Assembly (NCBI RefSeq): GCF_036416795.1
Contig: NZ_CP143867.1
Location: 3,836,001 to 3,900,000, forward strand
Length of the DNA stretch: 64,000 nt
Origin: Bacteroides sp. MSB163
GTDB lineage: Bacteria; Bacteroidota; Bacteroidia; Bacteroidales; Bacteroidaceae
Direction of reading: 5' to 3'
Positions 37,472-47,247 of the stretch are shown piece by piece. Under the pieces are notes generated by a model. It was not told the origin of the DNA, searched no databases, and worked only from the letters and a program-made list of their open reading frames with translations. A program made the position numbers and the translations under genes. The first letter of the stretch is position 1, and each line of letters starts with the position of its first letter.

Positions 37472-38002
37472 ATGATAAAGTCTGAATCAACCAAATTTGA
37501 AAAAATAGATATAGATAGTATTTATCGGAAATACTATCGGCTATTGTGCCTGTATGCACTTCATTACCTGCATATAACAGAGGATGCAGAGGATGTCGTA
37601 CAGGATTGTTTGACTGATTTTCTCGAACGGTCCGAAAAAGGTTGTTTCGTCTCCGATATAAAATCCTATTTGTTTATGATGGTGCGCAACAGATGCTTTT
37701 TTATCCTGAAAAAAGAAAACATGATTGACCGGAATCGTTTTATTTCAGAGTTTGAGGAAATTCTTACTGATACAGAATACAAAGAACAGTCATTTATGGA
37801 AGCAAGAATGTGGACTGCTATAGATTCATTGTCTGATCGTTGTCGTGAAGCCTTCCTGCTGTGCAAACGGGACGGATTGAAATACGAAGAAGTGGCAGAC
37901 CAACTTGGAATCTCCGTAAACACGGTCAAAAACCAAATCAGCAAGGCTCTTAAGACTATCAAAGGTGAGTGCCGGAAAATTTATTTTTTCTTTTTCGGGT
38001 AA
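37472..38002 (+). CDS. ECF RNA polymerase sigma factor
   Basis: 176 residues from the ATG at 37472 (MIKSESTKFEKIDIDSIYRK). Region 2 contains EDAEDVVQDCLTDFLE and region 4 contains LSDRCREAFLLCKRDGLKYE and EVADQLGISVNTVKNQISKA. An upstream in-frame start at 37277 would add unrelated sequence across the hairpin. Followed by a FecR-type anti-sigma factor and a TonB-dependent receptor, the standard trans-envelope signalling arrangement. Confidence 0.9.
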   Translation: MIKSESTKFEKIDIDSIYRKYYRLLCLYALHYLHITEDAEDVVQDCLTDFLERSEKGCFVSDIKSYLFMMVRNRCFFILKKENMIDRNRFISEFEEILTDTEYKEQSFMEARMWTAIDSLSDRCREAFLLCKRDGLKYEEVADQLGISVNTVKNQISKALKTIKGECRKIYFFFFG

Positions 38003-38066
38003 TTTTTTTTGTTTGGAATAGTAGGATTTCGGTTGATTTTACTCTTAGCTAAAAAGAACATCGAAA

Positions 38067-38885
38067 ATGGACAAAGAAGAATTAAAAGGATTACAATTTG
38101 TTTTGAGGTATTATTCTCCGGGAATTTTTGATACCCGAAAAGCTTTACGCAGATACAAGGAGGCGCATCCAGCCAAAGAGCGCAGATGGCTCCGATATGT
38201 ATCTGGGATTGCTGCCTCTGTTGCAATATGCCTATTTACTGCATATTGTCTTATGTGGGAGAAAGAATCTCCTGTTTGCTTATATTCTTATGCTGATGCC
38301 ACAACATTCACACTTCCCGACAGTTCAGTGGTTACGTTATTTCCCAATTCAACTCTCAGTTACCTGCCGGACAGGTTCAATAAAAACAAACGGGAAGTTG
38401 ATATGAGCGGAAGAATTAGTTTTGATGTGCGCCGTAACCAGTACGCTCCGTTTATTGTATCAGGAGAATATGCTAAAATAGAAGTGCTGGGTACACAGTT
38501 CGAAGTAAACGAGAACAATAATGGTTCCGTTACCGAAGTTCATGTATTATCAGGCAAGGTGTTGTTCTCTTCTAAAAATAATAAGAATGGTATTGTACTT
38601 ACCCGGAATATGCAGGCTGTTATGCCTTTTGGGTCGGATGTTCCACTGATAATGGTGAAAAACTCAGATAAAGATCATGCAGACAAATCCGGGAAGTTCA
38701 TTTATGAAAACACACCTTTGTCTGAAGTACTGAAAGAATTGTCCGAACACTTCCATGTAAAACTGACCAGTGTCTCCACTGGAAAGACACTTACAGCAGA
38801 ATTCGATACAGACAACTTGGATGAGATTATTTCCATGATAGAAAAATCGCTGGATGTAAAGATAAGGAAGGAGGTCACGAAGTGA
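38067..38885 (+). CDS. FecR-family anti-sigma factor
   Basis: 272 residues. Short cytoplasmic part, one membrane segment (VSGIAASVAICLFTAYCLMW, about 47-66), then the FecR domain (FTLPDSSVVTLFPNSTLSYL, VDMSGRISFDVRRN, APFIVSGEYAKIEVLGTQFE) and a C-terminal DUF4974-like domain (LSEVLKELSEHFHVKL). It holds the ECF sigma factor until the receptor signals. It overlaps the receptor gene by four bases (GTGA). Confidence 0.9.
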   Translation: MDKEELKGLQFVLRYYSPGIFDTRKALRRYKEAHPAKERRWLRYVSGIAASVAICLFTAYCLMWEKESPVCLYSYADATTFTLPDSSVVTLFPNSTLSYLPDRFNKNKREVDMSGRISFDVRRNQYAPFIVSGEYAKIEVLGTQFEVNENNNGSVTEVHVLSGKVLFSSKNNKNGIVLTRNMQAVMPFGSDVPLIMVKNSDKDHADKSGKFIYENTPLSEVLKELSEHFHVKLTSVSTGKTLTAEFDTDNLDEIISMIEKSLDVKIRKEVTK

Positions 38886-41482
38886 TCAGGCTGACAATCC
38901 TTATATTGACCTTGTTTATATTGCCACTTTCGCTTCACGCCCAGCATAAGGTTCATTCATGTACCGTCAGACAACAAATGGAGGTAGTTAAAAAAGAGTA
39001 TGCCGTAAATTTCGTGTATGATGCCTCATTGAAACTGGATATACCCTATATCGGCAAACCCTTAAAAGGACGGGGCTTGCACTCCACTTTGAATGAATTA
39101 TTCCGTAATACAGACATAAAGTGGGAAGTAAACGGGAAACATGTACTGTTGAGCCGGAAAAAGAAATACACTTTGAGCGGTTATGTCTATCAGCATGATG
39201 GTGAAACAGTCATAAATGCCACAGTATGGGACGTCACGACAGGAACAGGCACATTGAGCAACGAACACGGTTTTTTCAGTATCACACTTCCGGAAGGACA
39301 TCATGCCATACGCTTTTCATCCATAGGTTGTGGCGAACACTCGGAAGATGTGTTTCTTCAGCATGATACAACTCTGAAAATTCATCTAAAAGAAGGATAT
39401 CAACTGGAAGAAGTGGTTGTGACCGCTGATTTGAATTCTCCGTTGATGACTACCCAAACAGGAAAAGTATCATTGACTTCCAAAGAACTGAATACCGGAT
39501 ATGCGCTTATGAGTTCGCCGGATGTGGTAAAGACATTACAGAATCTTCCGGGAGTGGCGGCAGGCACCGAACTCATTTCCGGGCTGTATGTACATGGCGG
39601 CGGTAACGATGAGAATCTTTTTCTGTTGGACGGCACACCTCTTTATCAGGTGAACCATCTGGGAGGGCTTTTTTCCGCATTCAACACGGATATTGTAAAA
39701 AACATCGACTTCTACAAGAGCGGCTTCCCTGCACGCTACGGCGGAAGACTTTCTTCCGTCGTGGATGTACGTACCAATGATGGAAACATGAAAGAATACC
39801 ACGGTACGGTAAGCATAGGACTCTTGGACGGACGAATCCAATTTGAAGGTCCCATAAAGAAAGACCGGACCTCGTTCAACATTGCAATGCGTCGCACATG
39901 GCTCGATGTCATCACAGTACCGGCATTGGCCATACGCAACAGTTCAAAGGCCGATAAGATAAATATGCGCTATGCCTTCCATGACATAAACGCCAAAATA
40001 ACGCACCGCTTTTCGGAACGCAGCCGTGCAGACATCAGCTTATATTCGGGCAATGACATCATGAAAGTGAACAACAAGCAGTTTGAGAAAGAATACGGCA
40101 CGAACTACAACCGGGAAGAAGACCGTACTAAATTCAACCTGCAATGGGGCAATCTGACGGCCTCCCTGAACTGGAAGTACCAGTTCTCCCCGAAACTGTA
40201 CTCCATATTCACGGGTGTCTATACCCATAACCGTTCCCGTCACGATTACCTTTCCGAAGAAAGGGTTTTTAATGAAGGACAATTATCAGGGATAACCCAT
40301 AGCGAGCGTAATAACCGCTCCACCATCGATGACATTGGCTACCGTATGGAGTTCGATTATCGGCCAAATCCTGCGCACCGCCTGCGTATAGGGTCAAATT
40401 ACCTGATGCACTTTTTCCGTCCTCAAAGCGCACGCACATGGGATTATTCCGGGACTGACAGCCAGAAAGACACCCTGTCACGCGAGGCTTCAGGTTCCTA
40501 TAACGGACAGGAATTTTCATTGTATGCCGAAGACGACATAGCTCTAAGCAACCGTCTGAAGCTGAATGCCGGACTGCATTACACCCTGTTCCATATAACA
40601 GGCAAGACTTATCATTCCATAGAACCCCGCGCATCCATCCGTTACCAATGCAGCGACCGTGTGACATTCAAGGCTTCCTATACGGAAATGAGCCAGTTCA
40701 TGCACCAGCTTTCCAACACATACTTGAATCTGCCGATGGATTTTTGGGTACCTTCCACCAAAAAGATTGCACCGATGCGCTCCCGACAATATGCGGTCGG
40801 GATGTATCTGCAACTACCTTTCCGCATCCGGTTGAATATGGAGGGATTTTACAAAACGATGAATCACATTGTGGAATATAACGGTGGAAACAGCCTCACG
40901 CCCTCTGCCGATGACTGGGAAGAAAAAATCCATGAGGGCAAGGGAAAGGCATACGGGCTGGAATGGGAAACCAGCTATAGCAATAACCGGACACACATCA
41001 GTGCGGCTTATACCTTGTCATGGAGCAAGCGCAACTTCCCGACATTCTATAATGGATGGTATCCCGATAAATTTGACAATCGTCATAAATTAAACCTCAG
41101 CGTTCGCCACAACTTTTCTTCCCGGATAGAGGCATACGCTTCATGGACTTACCATACAGGGAACCGTATGACCGTGCCGCAACAACAGGTCAATGCTCCC
41201 GTCATCCCCGGCATCGGTGGCGAGTCTGCTTCGGAATGGATATACGAACAGCCGAACAACGTGTCGCTTCCGGCATATCACCGCCTCGACCTCGGTGTTA
41301 ATTTCCGCAGCACCACCCACCGAGGGCATGAAAGGATATGGAACATCAGCGTTTATAACGCTTATTGCCGTATCAATCCCCTTTACGGCAAGGTGCAAGA
41401 GATGCCAGACGGCAGTTTCAAGGGGAAAGCGACGGGGATGTTCCCCATACTTCCGTCATTCAGTTACACATTAAAATTCTGA
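38882..41482 (+). CDS. TonB-dependent receptor with STN signalling domain
   Basis: 866 residues, GTG start. Signal peptide (LTILILTLFILPLSLHAQ), an STN/secretin-like domain (about 25-85), a CarboxypepD-regulatory-like domain (YTLSGYVYQHDGETVINATV, about 97-175), a plug (VVKTLQNLPGVAAGTELISG, about 215-300) and a 22-strand-type barrel ending in SFSYTLKF. The N-terminal domain makes it a transducer for the FecR/sigma pair. The substrate is not evident; no SusD follows, but a DUF4249 gene does. Confidence 0.9.
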   Translation: MIRLTILILTLFILPLSLHAQHKVHSCTVRQQMEVVKKEYAVNFVYDASLKLDIPYIGKPLKGRGLHSTLNELFRNTDIKWEVNGKHVLLSRKKKYTLSGYVYQHDGETVINATVWDVTTGTGTLSNEHGFFSITLPEGHHAIRFSSIGCGEHSEDVFLQHDTTLKIHLKEGYQLEEVVVTADLNSPLMTTQTGKVSLTSKELNTGYALMSSPDVVKTLQNLPGVAAGTELISGLYVHGGGNDENLFLLDGTPLYQVNHLGGLFSAFNTDIVKNIDFYKSGFPARYGGRLSSVVDVRTNDGNMKEYHGTVSIGLLDGRIQFEGPIKKDRTSFNIAMRRTWLDVITVPALAIRNSSKADKINMRYAFHDINAKITHRFSERSRADISLYSGNDIMKVNNKQFEKEYGTNYNREEDRTKFNLQWGNLTASLNWKYQFSPKLYSIFTGVYTHNRSRHDYLSEERVFNEGQLSGITHSERNNRSTIDDIGYRMEFDYRPNPAHRLRIGSNYLMHFFRPQSARTWDYSGTDSQKDTLSREASGSYNGQEFSLYAEDDIALSNRLKLNAGLHYTLFHITGKTYHSIEPRASIRYQCSDRVTFKASYTEMSQFMHQLSNTYLNLPMDFWVPSTKKIAPMRSRQYAVGMYLQLPFRIRLNMEGFYKTMNHIVEYNGGNSLTPSADDWEEKIHEGKGKAYGLEWETSYSNNRTHISAAYTLSWSKRNFPTFYNGWYPDKFDNRHKLNLSVRHNFSSRIEAYASWTYHTGNRMTVPQQQVNAPVIPGIGGESASEWIYEQPNNVSLPAYHRLDLGVNFRSTTHRGHERIWNISVYNAYCRINPLYGKVQEMPDGSFKGKATGMFPILPSFSYTLKF

Positions 41483-41489
41483 CAGATAC

Positions 41490-42803
41490 ATGAAAATAAG
41501 GAATCTGATATACATAATCTCCCTGTTCATACTTTCATCGTGCAACTATGAGTTCGAGTTGGGTGATATAAACGCCGGAGAAAAGCTGGTACTCTACTGT
41601 ATGCCCGGTGCCGGCAAGGACACCACGCTCATACAGCTGTCCCGCAGTGTGCCTGTCTCCCGAAAAGGAGAACAGCAAAAGGGCATTCCCTATGCCGATG
41701 TCAACTTTATGGTTAACGGCAAGGAACAGCCGGTGTATTGGAACGAGAGTGCGACGCCATCTGTTCCGGTACAGTGCTACTATGTGCTTGGTCGATACCA
41801 TGAAGCGGATGAGGTGGATATAAATGTGTCTGTCCAGGGGCTTCCGTCTGTAAGCTCCCGGACGGTATTGCCGGTGTCTTTTCCGCTGAAAAAGATGGAT
41901 ATGAAGCTAAAGCAGGAGATTGAGACAAAGTTGCAGTTTCTTATCACATTTCAGGATAATGCCGATACGGAGGATTATTATGGAGTGCGGATAGTACGTA
42001 GGTGCATTTATACGAGTGTGCCGGACAATCATGTCATACGCACGAGTTTCTCAGACCTCGAATTGGAGGTAGACGACGAACCCCTGCTGTATAGCAAGAG
42101 CGGACTAAACTCCGCATTTGACCTTTCCAATGATTTCTATCAGAACCTTTATATCTGGAGCGACAAGCAGATTAAGGGAAAGGAATATACCTTGCGTTTG
42201 AAAATCTCCTACTCGGCCGATGATATTTCGATGTGGGAAGGCACCACTTATAAATACTCGTACAAGGTATATCTGTACAAACTCTCACAGGAACTTTTCC
42301 GGTATCTGAAGTCATTGAATGATGTCAAGAACAATGATTTGGGCCACAAGGGGCTGGCTCCCATACGGAGCCATTACTCCAATGTGGAAAATGGTATCGG
42401 TGTTGTGGGGGGATGCCGGATTACGGAAACGGAGTGGATGAAGAATCTGTCGGACGAAGCATCAGAGGCTCCTCCGATGAAATGGAGTTCCAATGACGTG
42501 ACAATCGAGACCATTGAAAACTCTTCGGCTCTTCGCATCCGTATTCCGAGGGACGGAGGAACTTACAAAATGAGAAACCTCTCCGAGAAATGGCTTTTGT
42601 TCTATTGGTTTGGCGGAATGACCAATATATTATCCGAGGAAGTGCAAAACAACTGGTTTCATGCCGTTCTTAAAGAAGACTTGCTGCAATTCACCACGCA
42701 GCCGAATGATACAGGGAAAGACCGCGTCGTCTCCGGAGGCATCATGTCCGGCAACCACAAATATCGGAATGGGTATTTCGTGTTTGAGCAATCGGGGGAC
42801 TGA
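41490..42803 (+). CDS. DUF4249 lipoprotein
   Basis: 437 residues. Signal peptide with lipobox (IISLFILSSCNYE, Cys at about 18). The body begins with the DUF4249 pattern ELGDINAGEKLVLYCMPGAG. DUF4249 proteins are encoded next to TonB-dependent receptors that lack a SusD and are thought to be surface partners of the receptor. Starts 7 bp after the receptor stop. Stop TGA. Confidence 0.85.
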   Translation: MKIRNLIYIISLFILSSCNYEFELGDINAGEKLVLYCMPGAGKDTTLIQLSRSVPVSRKGEQQKGIPYADVNFMVNGKEQPVYWNESATPSVPVQCYYVLGRYHEADEVDINVSVQGLPSVSSRTVLPVSFPLKKMDMKLKQEIETKLQFLITFQDNADTEDYYGVRIVRRCIYTSVPDNHVIRTSFSDLELEVDDEPLLYSKSGLNSAFDLSNDFYQNLYIWSDKQIKGKEYTLRLKISYSADDISMWEGTTYKYSYKVYLYKLSQELFRYLKSLNDVKNNDLGHKGLAPIRSHYSNVENGIGVVGGCRITETEWMKNLSDEASEAPPMKWSSNDVTIETIENSSALRIRIPRDGGTYKMRNLSEKWLLFYWFGGMTNILSEEVQNNWFHAVLKEDLLQFTTQPNDTGKDRVVSGGIMSGNHKYRNGYFVFEQSGD

Positions 42804-42854
42804 ATAAATAAGGATAATTGGAAACATATTCATTAACTAAATAACAATTCGATT

Positions 42855-43529
42855 ATGAAGAAGATTCTATTGACATTGCTTTTCATCCTGCCTTTCTACA
42901 TGGCGGCAAAGGCGCAGGATTTCAGAGTAGGAGTGACAGGAGGTTATAACCTCAGTTCTCCGAGTGCTTACCAGTCACAGTCCGGTTTCCATGCTGGCGT
43001 AAAGGGGGAGCTTGGACTTCCGCAGGTGGCGAAAGGTTTGTATCTGGACTTCGGGCTGATGCTTTCCTCTCATGGTTGGGAAAATCCGGGCTACTATTAC
43101 AACGCTAATTACAACCCTTCTGCCGGAAACGGTTCGGGCAATTCCTCACCAAACTACAGTTCTAACAGTAAGTCTACTCCTTATTATCTGAACATTCCTG
43201 TTCACATCGGATATAAGTTTTCTGCTGGACGGAATGTCAGCCTGTTCGTCAATGCAGGTCCTTATATTAGCATCGGCCTGTTCGGGAAGGCCACAGAAAC
43301 CATCTTTCCCGACGAGGGAGCAGTCACAACCCGGACTGCGGCAAACAATGTCTTCAGCGACAAGATGCTCAATCGCTTCGATTGGGGACTGGGATTCCGT
43401 GCTGGGATAGAGATTGTTCGCCACGTTCAACTTTCTATCGGTTATGATTGGGGTATGAAGAATATAAATAAGAATGGTGTGGACTGCAAGAATAGAACTT
43501 TTGTTGTATCGTGTGCCTATATGTTTTAG
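42855..43529 (+). CDS. PorT-like outer-membrane beta-barrel protein
   Basis: 224 residues. Signal peptide MKKILLTLLFILPFYMAAKA, then a repeated beta-strand pattern (FRVGVTGGYNLSSPSAYQ, GLYLDFGLMLSSHGW, PYYLNIPVHIGYKFSAG, VQLSIGYDWGMKNI) and a terminal aromatic residue (YMF). Last of the sigma/FecR/receptor operon by spacing. Confidence 0.8.
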   Translation: MKKILLTLLFILPFYMAAKAQDFRVGVTGGYNLSSPSAYQSQSGFHAGVKGELGLPQVAKGLYLDFGLMLSSHGWENPGYYYNANYNPSAGNGSGNSSPNYSSNSKSTPYYLNIPVHIGYKFSAGRNVSLFVNAGPYISIGLFGKATETIFPDEGAVTTRTAANNVFSDKMLNRFDWGLGFRAGIEIVRHVQLSIGYDWGMKNINKNGVDCKNRTFVVSCAYMF

Positions 43530-43575
43530 TCTCCAATGTTAATTTTTAATATTAATCATTTAATCAAAATTTAAG

Positions 43576-44616
43576 ATGAAAAAATTATTTTTTTTAATGT
43601 GTGTTACAATGCTTGGTGCATGTAATAATGAAGAAGAAGTGCAAATTTCTAAGGTTGAACAGCCTTCATCTATAAAAGCTGTTCTTATTCCCGTTCAACA
43701 AACGGGCAATTTAGTGACAAGAGGTGTCGGAGATGGAGAGTATGCATTAAGTTTCGATAGCGAAGGTCGTTTTCAAGAATTCAAAGAAAAACTTTCTTCT
43801 ATCTCGGATAACGAAAAGTTGGAATTAGTAAATCAATTTGGAGTTAGAAATTTACATAATCTTGCAGCAGAGGCTGATGATGAATTGGAGTCTATTGGTA
43901 CTAAAGCTAATTCAGAAGGAGAATTCCGTCAATCATACGAAGAATATAAGAAAAAGTATGAGGGGATTCTAATACCCAATAATATTGATGCCAATGATCT
44001 GTCACTTTATGTGCCGGATGAAGATAATGTGGAAACATTTATCGGAAACCAAAATGGCATGTATGTTATTGACGGTGAAATTAAACGGATAAATATAAGG
44101 AAAGATTTAGCGGAAAGTGTAGCAAAAGCAACACAATCATTATTGTCAGATAGAGCTAATGCAAAATCTATTGATGTAAATACATCCACATACAGACCGA
44201 TGAAAAATAAAGAAATATATTTCAATGCTTATATGAGGGGAGGACGACTTTGGGTTAAAATGTCTGCCAAAAAGAAAATGTGGTATGGTTGGAAAAATGA
44301 TCCACATCGTTCTTACTATTTCGATTCATTCCTTAGTCCCAATTTTAGTTATTTAGCACAAGGACAATATGGGCAAGAAGTTATTGCACCACGATTACCC
44401 AGATATATTTTCAATAATAATGTGAAAAATGGGTTTAATATTATTCTTGGAAAGATTACTGGTGGAAATGCCTTAACAGGCAAGTTTCATACGTGGACTG
44501 ATCTTACTTCTGAACATGATGCCAACGGTAAAGATCAGACAGAGGTTATTAATGGTCATGTGGTTCCCAAATGTCTGATAGGAAAAGCACATATTATCAA
44601 TATAAACTTAAAATAA
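43576..44616 (+). CDS. Unknown lipoprotein
   Basis: 346 residues with a clear lipobox (CVTMLGACNNEEE, Cys16). The mature chain has a hydrophilic Glu-rich N-terminal half and a C-terminal half with many aromatic residues (MRGGRLWVKMSAKKKMWYGW, SYLAQGQYGQEVIAPRLP). I recognise no family. More AT-rich than the genes before it, which suggests separate acquisition. Confidence 0.6.
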   Translation: MKKLFFLMCVTMLGACNNEEEVQISKVEQPSSIKAVLIPVQQTGNLVTRGVGDGEYALSFDSEGRFQEFKEKLSSISDNEKLELVNQFGVRNLHNLAAEADDELESIGTKANSEGEFRQSYEEYKKKYEGILIPNNIDANDLSLYVPDEDNVETFIGNQNGMYVIDGEIKRINIRKDLAESVAKATQSLLSDRANAKSIDVNTSTYRPMKNKEIYFNAYMRGGRLWVKMSAKKKMWYGWKNDPHRSYYFDSFLSPNFSYLAQGQYGQEVIAPRLPRYIFNNNVKNGFNIILGKITGGNALTGKFHTWTDLTSEHDANGKDQTEVINGHVVPKCLIGKAHIININLK

Positions 44617-44660
44617 TGGTGCTATAAGAATGTATTTAGATCAAAAATAACTATCATTAT

Positions 44661-44735
44661 ACTTTGCCATTCTGAACGACGCTAAGGACTGTTCATCAAG
44701 GAGGTAATAGCTTGGCTGGTTTAGCATGGCAAAGT
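44661..44735 (+). promoter_or_regulatory. 75-nt structured leader before the next gene
   Basis: ACTTTGCCAT (44661-44670) and ATGGCAAAGT (44726-44735) are perfect inverted copies and enclose GAAC/GTTC. Inside lies AAGGAGG, and the right arm itself contains a minimal frame ATG-GCA-AAG-TAA. Position 31-105 bases before the following start suggests a regulatory leader or small RNA. Confidence 0.4.
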
Positions 44736-44765
44736 AATATAGACTAAACGTAGAGCGATTATATA

Positions 44766-45512
44766 ATGCGAAAGCAATTGATTTTTATCGGATGCTTTAT
44801 ATGGAATGTTTATTCCTTGGCACAAACAGAGCGGAAATTCCTAATGATCGATACCTTGCCAAGCGTTAGGACAGAGCGTCCTGTTGGTATTGTTGAGAAT
44901 AATGCCCACAACAAAATAGATACGGCTTTTTCTGTTCCAATACAGTCTTTTGCAATCATTACTGCCAATCCGTTTCTTATGCCAACCGATATTGTTGGCA
45001 ATCAGTTGTTTCCTTGGAATAATCGTCCTGTAGGGAATCCGAACTTTCCTTTTGCTTCAGACTATCTGTGCGAAGGTCGACTATGGAGATTTCGCACCAT
45101 CAGCAGTCATACCACCTATCCCTTTTGGGGATCGGCTACTTATGTAAAGTTTTTCTATCATCATCTGTTGACGAAACATTTGACTCTTAGCGTAGGAGCG
45201 TTTTGGGGTAAATATTCTATATTACAACAAGAAGACAAGGATGGCAACCGATGGCTTTTAGATGATAGTCCAATGATACGTAAATTGTTTAATGACTTTG
45301 GTGGCATCTTGGGAATGGAATACAATCCAATTGACCGATGGTCTTTGTTATTCCGTATCCGTTATTCTTTGATGGAGCGTTCTAATAAGGTTATGCCTTC
45401 ACTTACTCCTATGTTTCCGCATAACAGTATGGAGATGAAGTTACAATTTACTCCAGTCAGGAATGTAAAGATAAAAATAGGATATGAAAGAGACTTGTAT
45501 AAACCAAAGTAA
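44766..45512 (+). CDS. Unknown envelope protein, barrel-like
   Basis: 248 residues. Signal peptide ending near VYSLAQ. The C-terminal half alternates hydrophobic and polar residues with aromatics (YVKFFYHHLLTKHLTLSVGA, WSLLFRIRYSLMERS, VKIKIGYERDLYKPK), consistent with an outer-membrane barrel. No family recognised. Shares general layout with the next gene and may be functionally paired with it. Confidence 0.5.
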   Translation: MRKQLIFIGCFIWNVYSLAQTERKFLMIDTLPSVRTERPVGIVENNAHNKIDTAFSVPIQSFAIITANPFLMPTDIVGNQLFPWNNRPVGNPNFPFASDYLCEGRLWRFRTISSHTTYPFWGSATYVKFFYHHLLTKHLTLSVGAFWGKYSILQQEDKDGNRWLLDDSPMIRKLFNDFGGILGMEYNPIDRWSLLFRIRYSLMERSNKVMPSLTPMFPHNSMEMKLQFTPVRNVKIKIGYERDLYKPK

Positions 45513-45668
45513 TAATTGAAGGTTTCCTTCGTCACACAGTTGGGCTTTTTACGTAAGTTTTGCAGAATAATGTCGGAATAACCAAAGCTATTCTGCAAAT
45601 TGCATTGGTATCAAAGGGAATGCTGTCTCATTACTGCCGTATATTGAATATAAATTAAATGAAAAAAT

Positions 45669-46496
45669 ATGTGGAAACAGAAATTAAAAATCTGCGCCAT
45701 CAACTTGACGGCATGCAGTGTGGCTCTTGTCATCATGATACTGTTGTCCGTTTGCTCCCGATTATACGGGCAGGAAAATTCTATGCTGTTCTTCGGCCGT
45801 GCAAAACTGACCGTGACGAACATAGACACTACCAAACTGTCGATTTATGAATATGGGAAGTCGTTTCTGTCTCCACATTTTGATTTCATTCCCAAAATGC
45901 CTGAAACACTTTTGAACTTTCGTCCTGATTATACACAGAGCTTTCCCGTTGACCGTTCGTCTTTGCATAAAGGCGAATACAATGTCGGCGGGATTATTCA
46001 TCGGTTTGAGAAGATAGATGTTTGGGGACGTGGCAGACAGGAAAATATCATAGGAGTTGGCGTATCGAACTATGCTGAAGTTAAAACGGCATATTCTCCA
46101 AACGAGAGATGGAAATTGGGCATAAGCCTATATGCGCACAAACTGAGTATTCCCCGTTCGAGTAGCAATACATTTGGGATTGGAACCGATGTTTCCTATC
46201 AATTCCTCCCTAATACATCGCTCCATCTCTTTGGTACATATCATCGCACCTATTTGCTGGGTGTGCAATCGATGAAGAGACTGAACGGCTACCATTATGG
46301 CGGTTATCTTTCTTTTGATTTGGCAGAACGATGGGCAATGGATGTGGGCATGAGAAGTTATGGCGGCAATGGGTCTCACCAGCAATCGACTGTACCGATA
46401 ATACGTCCGTTGTATAAGCATAACGGGCGTGAAATAAATGCGGATTTTGGTGGAATGTTCCAGCAAATCGTGAAAGGACTATTCTTTAATCATTGA
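45669..46496 (+). CDS. Unknown envelope protein, barrel-like
   Basis: 275 residues. Hydrophobic N-terminal segment (ACSVALVIMILLSVCSRLYG) likely acts as a signal. The body has barrel-like strands (WKLGISLYAHKLSIPRS, TSLHLFGTYHRTYLLG, YGGYLSFDLAERWAMDVGM). It ends four bases before a micro-lipoprotein gene. Function unknown. Confidence 0.5.
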   Translation: MWKQKLKICAINLTACSVALVIMILLSVCSRLYGQENSMLFFGRAKLTVTNIDTTKLSIYEYGKSFLSPHFDFIPKMPETLLNFRPDYTQSFPVDRSSLHKGEYNVGGIIHRFEKIDVWGRGRQENIIGVGVSNYAEVKTAYSPNERWKLGISLYAHKLSIPRSSSNTFGIGTDVSYQFLPNTSLHLFGTYHRTYLLGVQSMKRLNGYHYGGYLSFDLAERWAMDVGMRSYGGNGSHQQSTVPIIRPLYKHNGREINADFGGMFQQIVKGLFFNH

Positions 46497-46500
46497 TAAT

Positions 46501-46656
46501 ATGAAACAGAAAAAAAGCAAAATAATGATTGTTGCAATATGGATTCTGCTGTACGGCTGCATGATGTGCATGAGTTCATGCGGAAGTCTGCTTTATAATC
46601 CGTCTAATAAGGCAGAACAGGTGACGGTAACTATTAAACAGCCCATAAAAATGTGA
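46501..46656 (+). CDS. 51-residue lipoprotein
   Basis: MKQKKSKIMIVAIWILLYGC, then MMCMSSCGSLLYNPSNK. The tandem lipobox-like SSCGSLLYNP is a common opening of very small Bacteroidales lipoproteins. It begins four bases after the preceding stop, so it is probably co-transcribed. Ends in TGA. Confidence 0.55.
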   Translation: MKQKKSKIMIVAIWILLYGCMMCMSSCGSLLYNPSNKAEQVTVTIKQPIKM

Positions 46657-46700
46657 ACAAAAATGATACAAGCATAGTTTAAACTTATTGGAAAAAACTT

Positions 46701-47057
46701 ATGAATCCGTTAATATTAAAAAATAAAAACATTTTTTTCGACACTCCAAATATTGAAAGAAGTATTAGGACATAGCTATAAAGTCTTTGAAGAACAGAGG
46801 ACTGAATTTACTGATTCTGTGATTGTTACTGAATGGCAATATTACAATGATAGTAAAGCATGGCTTTGCAAACTGATGTGCAAAAGAAAGAGCTTGGGGT
46901 GGTTTCATGTATATAATATTTTTTTCACTGTATCCTGCTTCTTTGCTGAAAAACATTTGAAGCAATAGAAAGGTTGGCAATCGCCAATGAAATAAAAGAT
47001 GAATTTTATCATTTAAAAATAACAGGAAAACTGATATATATAGATATTCGGAGATGA
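46701..47057 (+). pseudogene. DUF3788-like gene with two frameshifts
   Basis: Three frames join into one protein of the DUF3788 type: MNPLILKNKNIFFDTPNIE, then KEVLGHSYKVFEEQ through WQYYNDSKAWLCKLMCKRKS and IFFTVSCFFAEKH, then EAIERLAIANEIKDEFYHLK to the end at 47057. The breaks are near 46760 and 46962. Such small cytosolic proteins are common in gut Bacteroidales and their function is unknown. This copy appears decayed. Confidence 0.6.
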
Positions 47058-47247
47058 TTAGTTACCTGAAGATGAAAATGTTTTTTGTAAGAAAGATTTT
47101 AAATAGCAATATCTTTTTATATACAAAAAGGACAGCAAACTGTTTTCTTTCTTTTAGTTTTTCTTTCCATCCCATTCAGTGAACCGAAGTCAGTCGGGAA
47201 GTCAATGGTTTTCAGTTCCTGACTCATTATCTCCATCTTGAGGGTAC

